A DNA stretch of 64,000 bases from Alnus glutinosa (GCF_958979055.1 NC_084899.1:3099001-3163000), one strand, 5' to 3'. Shown: positions 12,578 to 24,792, counted from the first letter of the stretch. Translations and numbers: made by a program. Notes: a model not told the origin generated them from the letters alone.

Positions 12578-13512
12578 TACTGAATTAGCTAATCCCTCCC
12601 CATCTGTCTTCTAAACTCTCTTCTAAGTTATGATTCTTCTAAGCCTCACGATTCCAACAAAAGAGACAAACCCCACTGCCCAATCACGTTCGCCGGTTTG
12701 CCGGTCTGCCGTCCGTCGTCCTCCCGTCAGCCGTCCGTCGTCCGCCCATCAGCCGGCCCTCCGGTCCTTCCCTAACACGCAGCCCGCTCGTCCGTCCGTC
12801 GGCCCCAAATCCGTCCGTCCTCCCCAAATCAGCCCGTCCGCCCCAAATCCGCCTGTCCGCCGCCCGTCCGCCCCAAATCACCGTCTGTTGAACTCCAGAA
12901 ATTTCACTCGAGGTTAGATGAGTTGTGCTTGGTTGCTTGGTTCCTTATTTTGTATTTATTTTCTATCAATGCCCTGTTTGGTTGCCGTATAGAAGGGGCA
13001 CTCACCAGAAAATATGGTCCTTATTCATGTGGCATTCTCTTTTGTACATGTATTTCATGTATCAGTGTCTAAAAATGAGAGGAAATTGGTAGTTTTTAAA
13101 TTAGAGGATGCTAATTCATCTTGCAATTAAATTTAGAGTGCTAATTCATCTTCCAATTAATTTAGAGGATGCTGCAGATTGTGTTGTTTAACAACGTTTC
13201 ATGTAGGGAATGCCAAATACAAGAAAGCACATGTAGAAATTTATAACCTATTGTGTTAATTTTTTTTTTAACACAAACATTTTGTGTTATATAGTTGCTG
13301 TCAATTAACCTATTGTGTTAATTTTTTTATAACACAAACATTTTGTGTTATATAGTTGCTGTCAATAAAGCTTTCATTCACTCAAAAAAAAAAAATGTTG
13401 GATGTGATGCTAGAACATGACCCAATAATTCTAGTTTAAAGTTGTGTTTGTGTTTAAATATTTCAGTATTTATACTTGAAGAATATTGTTATCTTCTTGT
13501 AGGATCGCTAAA

Positions 13513-16083
13513 ATGAGTCCTAATAGTCATGCTGAGAATGAAATGGTAGAAGATCAAAATGATTTGAAGCAACCAATTGTCCGCCTTTCTTCATTTAATG
13601 GTCCGAGGGAACCATGTCTTAGTATGGAATTTGATGAATTAGAAGATGCTCATGCATGTTATAATGCTTACGCAAGACGAATAGGTTTTAGCATTCGAAA
13701 AAATCATTCTCGACTATCGAAAGATAAGTCATTAATTGGGATAGAATATGTTTGTTCAAGAGAAGGATTTCGTCATCAAAGTTGTCAAAAGAAAATCTAT
13801 ACAAATTCAGAGCCTGCCGAAACAAGGATAGGATGTAAAGCAATTATGGGTTTAAAGAAAGTGGGGTTAAAATGGACTGTATGTAAGTTCATAAGTGAAC
13901 ATAATCATGAGCTCCTTTCTCCTAGAAGTACAAGTTTACTTCGTGGACATAGAGTGGTAACACGTGCCCAAAAAAATCTTATAGATACTCTCAATGAGTC
14001 TGGTGTACACCCAAGGAAGATAATGTCAGTGTTGAGTAAAGAATCAGGTGGCGACTATAATGTTGGTTGCATTTCTAAAGATGTTGAAAATTATGTGAGC
14101 AATAAAAGAATATTTCGTTTTGAAGAGGGAGATGCACAAAAAATGTACAATTATTTTCTTGAGAGACAATCCCAAAATCCAGGTTTTGTTTACGCAATCC
14201 AAGTAGATGAAAATGGATGCATGGGCAATTGTTTTTGGGCAGATGCTAGATCACGAGCTACCAATATTTTGGAGATGTTGTTACTTTTGATGCGACTTAC
14301 TTGACAAATTGTTATAAGATGCCTTTTGTTCCCTTTACTGGAGTTAACCATCATCACCAATCTGTGATGTTTGGATGTGCTTTGCTCGTAAATGAAACGG
14401 CTGAATCTTATACATGGTTGTTGAAAACATGGCTTGAGGCAATGCTTGGACGTGCTCCTTCTACAATTATCACAGATGATGACAAGGCCATGGGTAAGCA
14501 ATTGCAGAGGTATTACCAAATGTCACTCATAGATTGTATTTGTGGCATATTTTACAAAAAGTTTCAGAACATTTGGCTCATATATATAATAAATATCCGT
14601 CTTTTCAAAGAGATTTCCAGCATTGTATTCATAGCACAATCACAATTGAAGAGTTTGAGATGGAATGGAGTGAAATTGTAGGCAAGTATGAGTTGGTAGA
14701 GAATGATTGGTTGAAAAAACTCTATATGCGGCGTGAAAAGTGGGTGCCGGCTTACTTGCGAACCACATTTTGTGCTGGCATGTCTACAACTCAACGGAGT
14801 GAGAGTATGAATAAGTTTTTTAAAGATTATGTTCGTTCGAGCACAATGGTGAGTGAATTTGTCTATCACTATGAAAAAGCCTTGGATGCACGTTATTTTA
14901 AAGAGAAACAAAAAGATGTGAAGACAAAAACTTCTAGACCGATTTTAAAAACATGTTACAAGATGGAAGTAGAGGCAGCAAAGGTTTACACAAGAGAGTC
15001 TTTTTTGATATTTCAAGAAGAGTTATTTAACAGTCAAAATTTCAAATCATCTAAACATCGGGAAGAAGGAGGGACGAAGATATATAGGGTGACTCTTCAT
15101 GGGAGAGAAAGTCCATTTTATGAAGTTTCATTTGAAGTTCTTGAGAAGAAAGCTACTTGTACATGTCATAAGTTTGAATTTGTTGGAATTTTGTGTGCGC
15201 ACATTCTTCAAATTTTTTTGAAAAAGTCTTTGGTGGACACTATTCCCCAACATTATGTTCTAGAGAGATGGACGATCAATGCCAAGAGTCGCATTATACA
15301 TGGCATATCTAGTGATGATATACAAGTAGAAACACAAAATTCTTCCACCTTGATGAGAAATAGCTTGATGTTGCAATTTTATGAAGTTGTCGAAGTGGGG
15401 TGCCAATCAAAAAGAAAATATGAACATCTTGGCATTGGTTTACAAAAGCTTCATCACGAGCTTTTGATAATGGATGATGGTAGTGATAAAGATATAAATG
15501 ATGCTAATGAAGGAAGAGCCGAAGATCTTGTGTTAAACAACCAAGTACTATCAAACCTTACATTCACTTTGCAAGATCCTCTACATGTTCGATGTAAAGG
15601 AGCACCCAAATCTGTGAGACAAAAAAATCCAAAAGAAAAGCAAGCAATGACGAAAAGGACATGCTCCATTTGCAAGAAAACAGGGCATGTGAGAACCAAT
15701 TGCCCTTCACATAAGCAAACAAGGTATTCTTATACATTTTTTATTTATTTACAATAATTTACATTAACATGCATTTTGATTTAATTCGTATTAAAATCTT
15801 CTTTTCTATAGGAATATTGTGAATGCCAATATGAGGCCAGCTTATTTGGAGTTGATAGATGAACAAAGTTTAGTAAAGGTAAATTTTTATTATAACATAT
15901 CCTTTATTAAAGAATTTTTTTTCCATTACCTAATTTTTGTTATTTGTCAATAATTTACAGTGCTCTTTGCCAACTATGGAGTATCCCTCTGCAAATACAT
16001 TTGCCATGTCTCAAGATCCTGTTTGTTTATCTACTACAATTGATATTGGTGCAGACAACATCAACGCCTATAAAATTCCTTAA
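13513..16083 (+). pseudogene. FAR1-type MULE transposase (mudrA-like), two frameshifts
   Basis: The product would bind the element ends and catalyse cut-and-paste transposition. Exons read as 13513-15723, 15812-15878 and 15961-16083, with GT-AG introns. I chose the ATG at 13513 because an acceptor-like cttcttgtag precedes it, so the upstream ATG at 13486 probably lies in an intron. Domains in order: a FAR1 zinc-binding domain (FDELEDAHACYNAYARRIGF to CKFISEHNHEL); a MULE transposase core with FDATYLT and TDDDKAMG, each holding a presumed catalytic Asp, and LWHILQK; a SWIM finger (CTCHKFEFVGILCAH); and a CCHC knuckle (CSICKKTGHVRTNC). Two single-base losses break the frame, near 14260 (before YFGDVVTFDATY) and near 14494 (before AIAEVLPNV). 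Everything else is well preserved, so these may be recent mutations or base-calling errors in short homopolymers. Confidence 0.85.
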
Positions 16084-17238
16084 AGTTGGTAATCGTTGTG
16101 TGGTGTGGTGTTTTTTGTAAGATTGTAATGCACAATCTGTGATTGATTTTTTAGTTATGAACATTTGTTATATAAATCAATCGGCATATGAAGAAAACAT
16201 ATCCTATAATTAGTAATGAGGAGACTCTTTGTTACCTTTAATGATGCTCAAGCACACCTGCATCAGTTGATGGTTTAAGTTTCTCAATTGTAACTAGTTT
16301 TATTTCAAAGCATTCAATTATTATGAAAGCCTCATGAACTTGTTTTCTTTTATGCCTTTCAGGTGTTTTCTTTTTCTATCATGGAGAACAACATACAATG
16401 GAAAGTTTTGTACATGCATGTTTGGAACATCATCTTGAGGAAGGGTAAGGTGTAGCTGGGAAGGCGCTTCAATCAAATTTAGACTCCTATGGACATCCTT
16501 GAAGTTGCTAATCTTTGTATGGTGTTGTCTTTTTTTGTAAGATTGTAATGCACAAGATATGGTTGCATGTGGCTATGTGTGATTGGTTTTTTAGTTATCA
16601 AATGCTTTTGTATATGGCTATAACTAATTAGTATTTTGGGAAGTTATTAATGCACTAAAATTGTGATTTCCAACTTTATTTGTTTATTTGTCCATGATAT
16701 GAGGTTTTTTGCTGTTGATTTTGGTGGATCAACTTGTGCACTACAATCTGTAGAATCCTATTTTTTCCATTGTTACATATTTTTCTCCACGAGTCCAATT
16801 ATGGTGCAATTTGCCAAATAAATCAAAATGAGTTATTGGTTGAAATTAGTGCAGCGAATAGAACTTTTGCAGGAAGAATATATGGGCAGTGGTGGGGATC
16901 AACTGGACCCCTTTTGTCATGCATGAGTGGGGTGCCTTAGTTTTCCAGGACTAATATTCGTGTAATACATGCGGGGCTGAATGTTTATCCCACCGAATCA
17001 ACCATCTTTTTACTGTTGCAGTGGTTTGAAATCTGTCTACACCTACAATTACTGAGAAATGAATCATATCATACAGTGTTGCACCAATTCCTCTTTTTTG
17101 TTTCAAAAGGAAAACTTTCCATAAGAAGAAAAATTTCATGCAAAAAAGTTGTCTGAGGATACAATTGTCTTCAAAGAAATTTGAGATCTCTATCTAATAT
17201 CTATTGTGTACATGTGTGCCGTGACAAAGCTAATGCTG

Positions 17239-17680
17239 TCAACATGGAAAAAGCAAGAAGGATGGTTCTACATGCATCTTTTTGTTCACAAAACCAATCT
17301 GACTTAATTTACTGCGACACCAAACTAGTTGGTCGGATGTAATCCTAGACATGTTTAAGACCCTCGACGCTAATTTCACGTCGACTTGAGAGAATAAGAA
17401 ATGGTGATCTATGCCGTCTTCTTGACACTTTTGGAACCTCTTTAACATGCAGCATCCACTCCTCAAGATGTCTCTCAGCTTCTTCTCTTTCTAAATTCCA
17501 AAACAATATCCATCAGAAACGACAGTTAAAAGCACAAGAAGAAAATGAGAGTTTTTCTAAATGGAAAATTAAAGAAGCTAACCTTTTGAAGATCTGCTCG
17601 AACCTCCAACAAAAGCACTGAATCTCCAGGGTCTTGGAGTTCAACCCGAGTCCTTTCCAAAGTCCTTTCCAAACGTCCTC
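17239..17680 (-). other. Possible spliced gene fragment carried by the MULE
   Basis: On the minus strand two exon-like pieces are bounded by plausible splice sites: 17680-17583 (ending LQDPGDSVLLLEVRADLQK, then a GT) and 17490-17239 (after an AG; KEKKLRDILRSGCCMLKRF to a stop). They join in phase. I do not recognise the family. No convincing first exon was found. A short ATG-containing stretch at 18846-18811 has a donor-like end, but its phase does not fit. It could be a captured host fragment, a second element gene, or chance. Confidence 0.2.
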
Positions 17681-19109
17681 TACAAACACCAAACATATCT
17701 GGTTAAAAGTCTAATTCAAATATGTGCTCATAAATTCTTACCAGTTAAAAAAGAGAGTAATGCTGTTCTTACCCAAATCTGGTATAGAAGGGGCTCTTAA
17801 TTAGAAATTAGGCTAAAAAAAACGGTTATTAGATACTATACTCCAATAATCAATCTGCAATCCACCTTTAAATATCAAAATCAATTCCTCATCAAGCCAC
17901 TCTCATATCTTCAAATTAAAAGCCAATAGAAACCTAACACAAGCACAACCCAAAATCTCTTAAAGCAACACACATACACCCACGGCCATCAATGGACCAA
18001 ACTCCAATATTCAAAACACTAAACCATCATAATACCATATTCCCAAAACAAGCACAAACTCTCAATCAAAACACCCAATTGGCAATCATCATCAAAACAA
18101 TATTAACCTATTCAATATATGCTCCAAATCACCACAAGATACCTACATGGCTAGGAGGAGAAAAAATCTATCTCCATCCATTCAGCCATAATACAAGAGT
18201 TCAACCAAAAACCACCTTCAAAACAATTCCAGCCAAGGATGCCCCAACAGATTCAACAACACCAAGAAAAAACCCATTAACAACCCACACGGCTAGAGCT
18301 CCCACCTTCAACAATTCACTCCAAAATATTAAACACTCATTTGGTAAGAGCTCAAAACAATCAAGAAATTAATACCAGATGAAAATCTTCCCCACACCAT
18401 TTTCGGTCAAGCCAACACAACCCATAAATTTCTCCATAAAATCAACCTAGTTCAACCCACAGTCAACAACCACTCAGCCACCAAAATCAAAGCCAAAGTA
18501 TCAATCAGAATTCCACATACCCAATATCATACGAAACTATACCCTAAAATCGGCCTACAACCCCATTCGGCCATCACTTACAGAAACAGGGGAAAACAAC
18601 TCCAATAAACATTCTCTACCCACCAGAGCCTCCAACCCAAACCAAATCACCATCAAAACCGAACCCAAGCTGAGTCAACAACCACAAGAACAAAAGCCCC
18701 AAAATGTGGACATAAATTAAACCTAAGAAAATCGTACCAAATTAACATGATTTTTGTGGGTTATAAGTAGTGGGTACAACTAAATTGTAAAGAGAAGCTT
18801 GATACTTAACTTTTCTTGCTTCCAATAGCTTCACCATCGTCACCATTGTGCGCCGCTTCTATCTCGGCCTAGCCTCTCTCTCTCGTTCCCTTTCTGTCTC
18901 TCTTGGTGTCTCGTGTTGCAGCAAACCGAAGAGGGAAAGGGGATGACCGCTGGGTTTCCTGTGACGATAGAAAAACAGGGGATATTCTGCTGGATTTTCG
19001 GTGGGTTTCCGGTGGATTTCGTGTTTTTTCCTCAGGCTGTATTGTGATATTCTGCTGTGGGGAGGGATTTTAGAAGGGCCGAAGGGAGAGTTGCGAATGG
19101 AGAAGCGAG

Positions 19110-19204
19110 AGGATCCATTTTTTTATTTTGTGCCGACGTGTCCATTTTTTATTGGTGGGCAAAACTCCCAACCTTTCTGCCACGACCGGACAGAAGTTAT
19201 TCCC
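19110..19204 (-). repeat. Right terminal inverted repeat of the MULE
   Basis: On the minus strand it reads gggaataacttctgtccgg, then ttttgcccaccaat and ggacacgtcggca, matching the left end with many substitutions near the tip. It is bounded by the second actctatca (19205-19213). Confidence 0.75.
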
Positions 19205-19683
19205 ACTCTATCATGCTCCATGAAACACATGGTAATTTGCAAGATTAGCATGTTTTTCTTTAAAAAATAAAAATAAAATATAAAATAATAAAAAAGAAAA
19301 AAGAAAAATTGTTATCGCCACAAGCATCAATATATAGCGCAATAGTAAAGAATCTGGCGGTGGTAACTCAATGGTCACTGAAAAGATCCACCGAAAAAAT
19401 AAACTCAAATAAAAATTATATCAAATACTCAAATGATAAATTTTGCCGCTAAAACTAATAAATTCTGCTTTTAATAAAACAAAATAGAAAAAAAAGAAAA
19501 AAAAAAGAAGAAGAACAAAAAAAAAAAAAAGGAGTAAGAAACATGTAAAATATTTGAATAATTAGTAATTTTATTGATATGCCCAAGATAATATAAAACA
19601 GACTCCAGAAGAAAGAGCATGTTGCTCTAATACAACAACATCATACATGTAAAGGGGAACCTCCTTATATAGATATATATATA

Positions 19684-20040
19684 TAAACTAACTAATACAA
19701 AACACATAAATGGATAGGTTGACTGTTTCGAGTGAGTCAGGAGACTGTATTTTACTTAACAAAATTCAACATAACATATATTCCATAATCCTTCCTTTAA
19801 ATACACAATAAAGCTAGCAAACTCCCCATAGGAGTGTAAACTCTATTCTAGATAGAGTTATCCCATACATTCAGCTCGATAACCTATTGCTATTCAAATA
19901 GAACATTAAATGAAAACAACTACTATTACTCGTCTTCTCTCACTAGAAGAGATAAGACTCTTATTCAAACTACTACTTCTATTTAGATTAGATAAGCTAT
20001 TTAGATAAAGATGTAATCCTTACATATGAGGATTACATCA
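19684..20040 (-). repeat. 3' LTR of the 1.5 kb element
   Basis: This is a direct copy of 20826-21201. It contains tctagatagagttatc, ctcgtcttctctcact and taatccttacatatgaggat. A GGGAGGGAA purine tract adjoins it at 20041-20049 on the minus strand. Confidence 0.85.
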
Positions 20041-20825
20041 TTCCCTCCCACTAACCTTTCCCTTGTCCTCAAGGAAAAAAACAAGGAAATTGTGTCCATA
20101 TATATTTTTTTTTTCCCTTTTTCTGAGCCATACAAAAGCTCGTCGTTGCTTTAACTCACTTACACCACAGTAAAGAATAAACCCAGGGACTGAATAGTGC
20201 AAGTCTTCGTCTAAGGGTGATGCTTTTGTTTTATTTGTTGGTAATACGGGCTGAAGAGATGGCGACATGGGCTTATGGCGCTGCTTTCTCATCCGTTGGC
20301 TGCATGGGCTAAGGAAATTGTTGCAATGCAAACCCCTGCAGTGTTGTCGGCGTTGCTGGCTCCGGTGACGTCTGGATTTGCAACTGGGGTGGGCGGATCT
20401 GCGGTTGGTTGACAGTGGTTTGGTTGAACATCGACTTGGATGGATCTTTGTTGCTTCAACAACTCTTTTCTTCCTCTTTTTTGTGATGGTGACATCCGGT
20501 GGGGTAGACGTTATCGGCATTGATTGGCTTGCTGGAGCGGGGCATGGTGGAGAAAAACTTTCAATTTTTCCCATATGCTCTTCTATCTTTTTGTTGGCTT
20601 TTTCCTTCCACACGAAAAATTTTGATCGCATCTTTTCTATCTTTGCTTGGTCCTCTTCACTCCAAAAAAATTGGAAAGACATGGTGATGGTGTGGATCGG
20701 AGAACTCTTGTTCTTTGATTTTCTTATGTTGTCTAATATTTGGTTTCTTTTGAGGGAAACCGGTCCTCTTGGACAAACACTTCTTGCTATTCAAGAGGAA
20801 AGCGCATGGCTCTGATACCAATTGA

Positions 20826-21198
20826 TGTGAACCAATTAATACAAAACACAAGAATGGATAGGTTAGCTGTTTCGAGTGAGCCAGAAACTCCCAAAAAACA
20901 CAGTGAGACTATTTTACTTAACAAAATTCAACATAACATATATTCCATAATACTTCCTTTAAATACACAATAAAGTTAGCAAAATCCCCATAAGAGTGTA
21001 ACTCGATTCTAGATAGAGTTATCACATACATTCAGCTAGATAACCTATTACTATTCAAATAGAACTTTAAATGAAAACAACCACTATTACTCGTCTTCTC
21101 TCACTAAAAGAGATAAGACTCTTATTCAAATTACTACTTCTATTTAGATTAGATAAGCTATTTAGATAAAGATGTAATCCTTATAGATTAGGATTACA

Positions 21199-21201
<3 letters not shown>
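20826..21201 (-). repeat. 5' LTR of the 1.5 kb element
   Basis: On the minus strand it begins TGATGTAATCCTAATC at the edge of a CA microsatellite and ends TTCACA, four bases before the tRNA primer site at 20820-20809. Confidence 0.85.

Positions 21202-21273
<72 letters not shown>
21202..21273. repeat. (CA)n(TA)n microsatellite
   Basis: About 29 CA units are followed by TA units, directly against the LTR end. The paralogue near 10840 has only a short ttatatata here, and 19668-19686 also has TA repeats, so the LTR element landed in an AT repeat. Confidence 0.95.
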
Positions 21274-21482
21274 GTAGAGTAATGTTACTCTTTACACTTA
21301 TTTATCACATTCATTTTACACTGGCTAATGTAGCGTATTTTAAGCTACTTAAAACACACCACGTCAGCCGATGTGAAATGGGTGTGAAGAGTAGCATTAC
21401 TCATATATATAATACATAGAGATAATTCAAACATAAAAACAAAACAACAATGTTATCCTCTAGCTTTAAAAGAGAAATGTTA

Positions 21483-21646
21483 AATATTATAATTTTATCC
21501 AATATTTATTCAACAATGCTGACATGGAACTACCAACCAATCATCGGATCTTTTTTTACTTTTATTTAAAAGTAATTAATCTAAATGTTAGTTGAGAGTA
21601 TCATGTCAGCATTGTTAAATGAATATTGGATAAAATTATAATATCT
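21483..21646. repeat. Palindromic MITE in the 3' flank of copy A
   Basis: The left arm (21483-21536, with attttatccaatattt and caatgctgacatg) is mirrored by the right arm (21602-21644, catgtcagcattg and aatattggataaaat). The spacer is about 65 bp. It lies 49 bp past the stop codon of receptor copy A and could be within its 3' untranslated region, where it would form a long hairpin. Confidence 0.75.
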
Positions 21647-21694
21647 AGAATTTTTCGAGAAGTCGTCAAACAATGGATGGCAAAGTTGTAGCAT

Positions 21695-24600
21695 CTACTC
21701 GGAAATATTCTTCTCTCCAAAAACAAGTGGCTGGGTGTGTCGGAGCAAAATTTTGAGAACCTCTTTTATGGACGGCCTTCCAGAAGGATCCGTACATGTA
21801 CAAATGATTCCAAGTTGAAAAACACAGGACATTTCATCCAAGTAACAGAGCTCCTTGACCTCCTCGTCCAAGGCATCAACTATAGGCTTGCTTTCCTGAA
21901 TCTGTCGCCAAGCCCATTGGACAAGTGATGTGTGTTCGTCACCCTCACTAGCTTTTCTTCCAGTTGCCAGTTCCAAAAGGATGACCCCAAAGCTATAAAC
22001 ATCAATCTTCTCATTGAGTCGTATCGTGTGAGCATACTCTGCAGTTTAAGTTAATTACAATTCAACAAATTATAATAAAAATGAAACTTGCAAAATTTTA
22101 TGTCACACACCTGGAGCTATGTAGCCGAAAGACCCAACCACAGCTGACATTGTAGCAGATTCTCCCTGCTTGATCATCATCTTGGCTAGACCGAAATCGG
22201 CGATTTTTGCATTAAACTCGGAATCTAATAGGATGTTGCTTGACTTAAGATCTCGATGAACAATGGGTGGTGAGCAGTCGTGGTGCATATAGGAGAGCCC
22301 CTGGGCAGCCCCAACTGCTATCTTCATCCTCTTAGGCCAATCCAAGACATCGTTATGGACTGAACCGGAGACAGTTGATGCTCCACTCTTCCTATGCAGC
22401 CATAGATCCAAGCTGCGGTTTTCCAAATACTCGTAGACAAGAAGTTTTGAATTATCACAGGAGATATAACAGAGCAACTTCACTATGTTGGAATGTCGAA
22501 TTGAACTCAGTATTTTGACTTCTGCCAGAAATTCTTTTTCAAGCTTCTGTTCTAGCTTTTTCTTATTCGATATCTTCTTCACAGCGACAATTTCACCAGA
22601 TGGATTAATAGCAACACGATATACTGTTCCCGATCCACCGTAACCAATCACATTATTTTCTCTCAGTCCTGACAAAATGTCAAATTTTGTGAAATTCAGG
22701 CTCTGGAATGAGGTGAGCTCCCACATCAAATCCAATACATGCTTTCTCTTCCAATAAATTCTGATCACAAGAAATGACGCTACCAAACCTAGGAAAGCTG
22801 CTGATAAAACTATAATCAAAGCAAGCAATTTGGATGAAGGTTTGCTTGAATTTTGGAGTTTGAAATTGCAGTTGGGAATGTTTAGTGATGGGCTATTAGC
22901 ACAGAGGCGAGGATTGTTCAAGAAGCTGCTGGCATATGCATCATTTTCGAATTCACTTGGTATCCTCCCAGTCAAATGATTCGAAGAGAGATTGAGTGAG
23001 TTGAGCTTCAGAAGGCCAAGTTCACTTGGAATTTCACCAAACAGTTGGTTTTCAGAGAGGTCCAAAACAGTAAGTCCTGGTAAAGAACCAAATGCCTCTG
23101 GAATTTGTCCAGAGATTGCATTTCGGCTGAGGTTTAGCATATTTAGCGATTTCCATGATAAAAAATCTGATGGAAGGGAGCCTGAGAGTTGATTCTGATC
23201 AAGAAAAAGAGTTATTAAAAGAGGAAGAGCTGTTAGTTCTTGAGGAATTGTACCGTTTAAGAGGTTATTGCTAGCGTCGAGATACACCAAATTCCTCCAG
23301 GAAGACACTCCGGCCGGAATATTACCCGAAAACTTGTTGTGACTGATCTCTAATCGAGAAAGATTCCATGACACTCTCTCGGGAAGCTCACCTGTAAATG
23401 AATTGTTGCTTAACATCAAGATGCTCAAATTGAATAATGTCCATAGGCCACTAGGAACATTCCCAGAAAACCTATTATTATGAACCTTAACAATTATCAA
23501 ATTGTTGCAATTTCCAAGCGACTGGGGCAATTGACCACTGAGGTCATTGTTGAAAGCTACCACTCCTACCAACCTTCCATTCTCACCCAAGTGTTGTGGC
23601 AGCTGGCCAATAAGCCTATTGGACGACACCTGAAACTCTTTAAGCATAGAATACCGCCCAAAGTCCGGAGACAAAGTACCTGATAAATTGTTGTCAAACA
23701 GCCTAAGATTTATCAGCCCCGGAAGACGACCTATGCTATCTGGAATTTTTCCAGATAATTGATTGAGAAACAAACTCAGACCCGACAATTTGGTGAGTCT
23801 TCCGAAATCATCGGGTATTGTTCCGGTCAAGTGATTCTCGGAGAGATCAACAACGTCTATATTTAAAGCCTCAACTACCCGAGGAATCTCCCCGGACAAT
23901 TTGTTTTTGTAAATGAACACTTTACTCAAATTCTTCGGCATAAACAAACCGCTCGGGATTTTCCCGCTCAGATTGTTCCTCGACAAATCCAAATGCTCCA
24001 GTGCCGCCATTTCTCCAATCGTATCTGGGATTTCTCCTACCAAATTGGAGCCTGCCACCCAAAGATACTTCAGTTTCTTAAGCCTTGTGAACTCCGAAGG
24101 CAACTTTGTTGTGATTCTCGTCATCCAGGCCAATTCTAGTCGTTCGAGATTGGACAATTTGCCAATTTCTGGCGGGAAAGAACCGTTAAATGGAACCTGG
24201 AAGAGCTGAAGTGTTCTCAACTCTGTTAATTGCCCGATGGATGCTGGGATGTTTCCAGAGAAGCTGTTGGCTCCAAGGTTGAGCAGGCGAAGCTGAGCCA
24301 TGCGGTGAATGTCGTCAGGTACCGTGCCGGCGAAGTAGTTTTGTGAAAGGTCGAGGTATTGGAGTTTGTAACAGTTGTAAAGAGGTTGTGGGAACTCATT
24401 AGAGGTCATATAGTTGTATGAAAGGTCAAGGGTTGTGAGGTTGTTGAGGTCACAGATGAAGGGTGGGACTGTTCCAGTGATATTCATGTTTTGGAGGGAT
24501 AGTCCGGTGACTGATGAGCCATCGGTACTGCAGGTGATCTCTGGCCAGATACAGTGGGAGGATGAGTTTGATGAGGTCCAATGGCCGAGGGGCAGGGGAT

Positions 24601-24739
24601 TTTGCCAGTGTTGCTTTAGCTTCAGTAGAACTGCGTGCTCTTGATCATGGAGCTGATCAGAGGTTGCACGGCTGAAGAGGAGAAGGAAGAGGCTTGTGTA
24701 GAAAGAGAGTTTGATGGATTTTTTGGTTGTGTTCGTCAT
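21695..24739 (-). CDS. HSL3-like LRR receptor kinase, copy A (intact)
   Basis: This is a plasma-membrane receptor kinase. Its closest remembered relative is Arabidopsis HSL3 (AT5G25930), reported to sense CTNIP/SCREW peptides. Exons are 24739-22111 and 22038-21695, and a 72-bp GT-AG intron splits the Glu codon of APEYA. The spliced product is 990 aa. It has a signal peptide ([22 protein letters not shown]), a cap with CIWPEITC, about 20 LRRs, a second cysteine pair (LCAN to IPNC), a membrane helix (about 638-661) and a kinase (about 690-965). The kinase shows the Gly loop GYGGSG (from 699), Lys721 in [13 protein letters not shown] with Asp830, DFG and [11 protein letters not shown], so it is an RD kinase expected to be active. 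The ATG at 24763 adds eight residues, but 24739 aligns with copy B and suits the TATA box better. A Val replaces the usual Ala before GSFGY. Peptide specificity is inferred only from orthology. Confidence 0.93.
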
Positions 24740-24792
24740 TTGGAGGTTGAACTCTGGTTTCAATGATGCGCTAAAAACGCGTGAAAGTGAAA

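Larger units (their letters stand above)
12483..19204 (+). mobile_element. Complete 6.7 kb Mutator-like element (MULE)
   Basis: The 9-bp actctatca lies directly on both sides (12474-12482 and 19205-19213), which is the usual Mutator target duplication. The paralogous locus at 10591-10599 has it once with no insert. The terminal about 95 bp are diverged inverted repeats: cttct near the tip, ttttgcc-accaat and gacacgtc-gca followed by A-rich sequence are shared by the left end and the reverse complement of the right end. The element carries a FAR1-type transposase on the plus strand (13513-16083). The 3 kb after it (16084-19204) holds a duplicated 3' motif (gtaagattgtaatgcaca at about 16118 and 16537), a possible minus-strand spliced fragment and otherwise AC-rich sequence without a recognisable gene. 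This resident transposase argues against reading the gene as a domesticated host FAR1 factor. Confidence 0.9.
19684..21201 (-). mobile_element. Non-autonomous LTR retrotransposon, 1.5 kb
   Basis: Two direct repeats of about 355-375 bp (19684-20040 and 20826-21201) flank 785 bp. Read on the minus strand, each LTR starts TGATGTAATCC. The 5' LTR is followed by TGGTATCAGAGC (20820-20809), the primer site for initiator-Met tRNA, and the 3' LTR is preceded by the purine tract GGGAGGGAA (20049-20041). The interior has one reading frame that starts at 20682, within the gag position, and is K/E-rich at first (SEEDQAKIEKMRSKFFVWKEKANKKIEEHMGKI is its type of composition). It has no protease or polymerase. 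The LTRs differ at roughly one base in ten. The element sits inside a microsatellite, so its target duplication cannot be read. Confidence 0.85.

Noticed and set aside
12630..12917. Pro/Arg/Ser-rich frame upstream of the MULE transposase
   Set aside because: It is a gtccgtc-type repeat open on both strands. It more likely belongs to the leader or promoter of the element.
20809..20820. tRNA-like motif (and 31998-32010)
   Set aside because: These are 12-13 base primer-binding sites of LTR elements next to LTRs. No cloverleaf is present.
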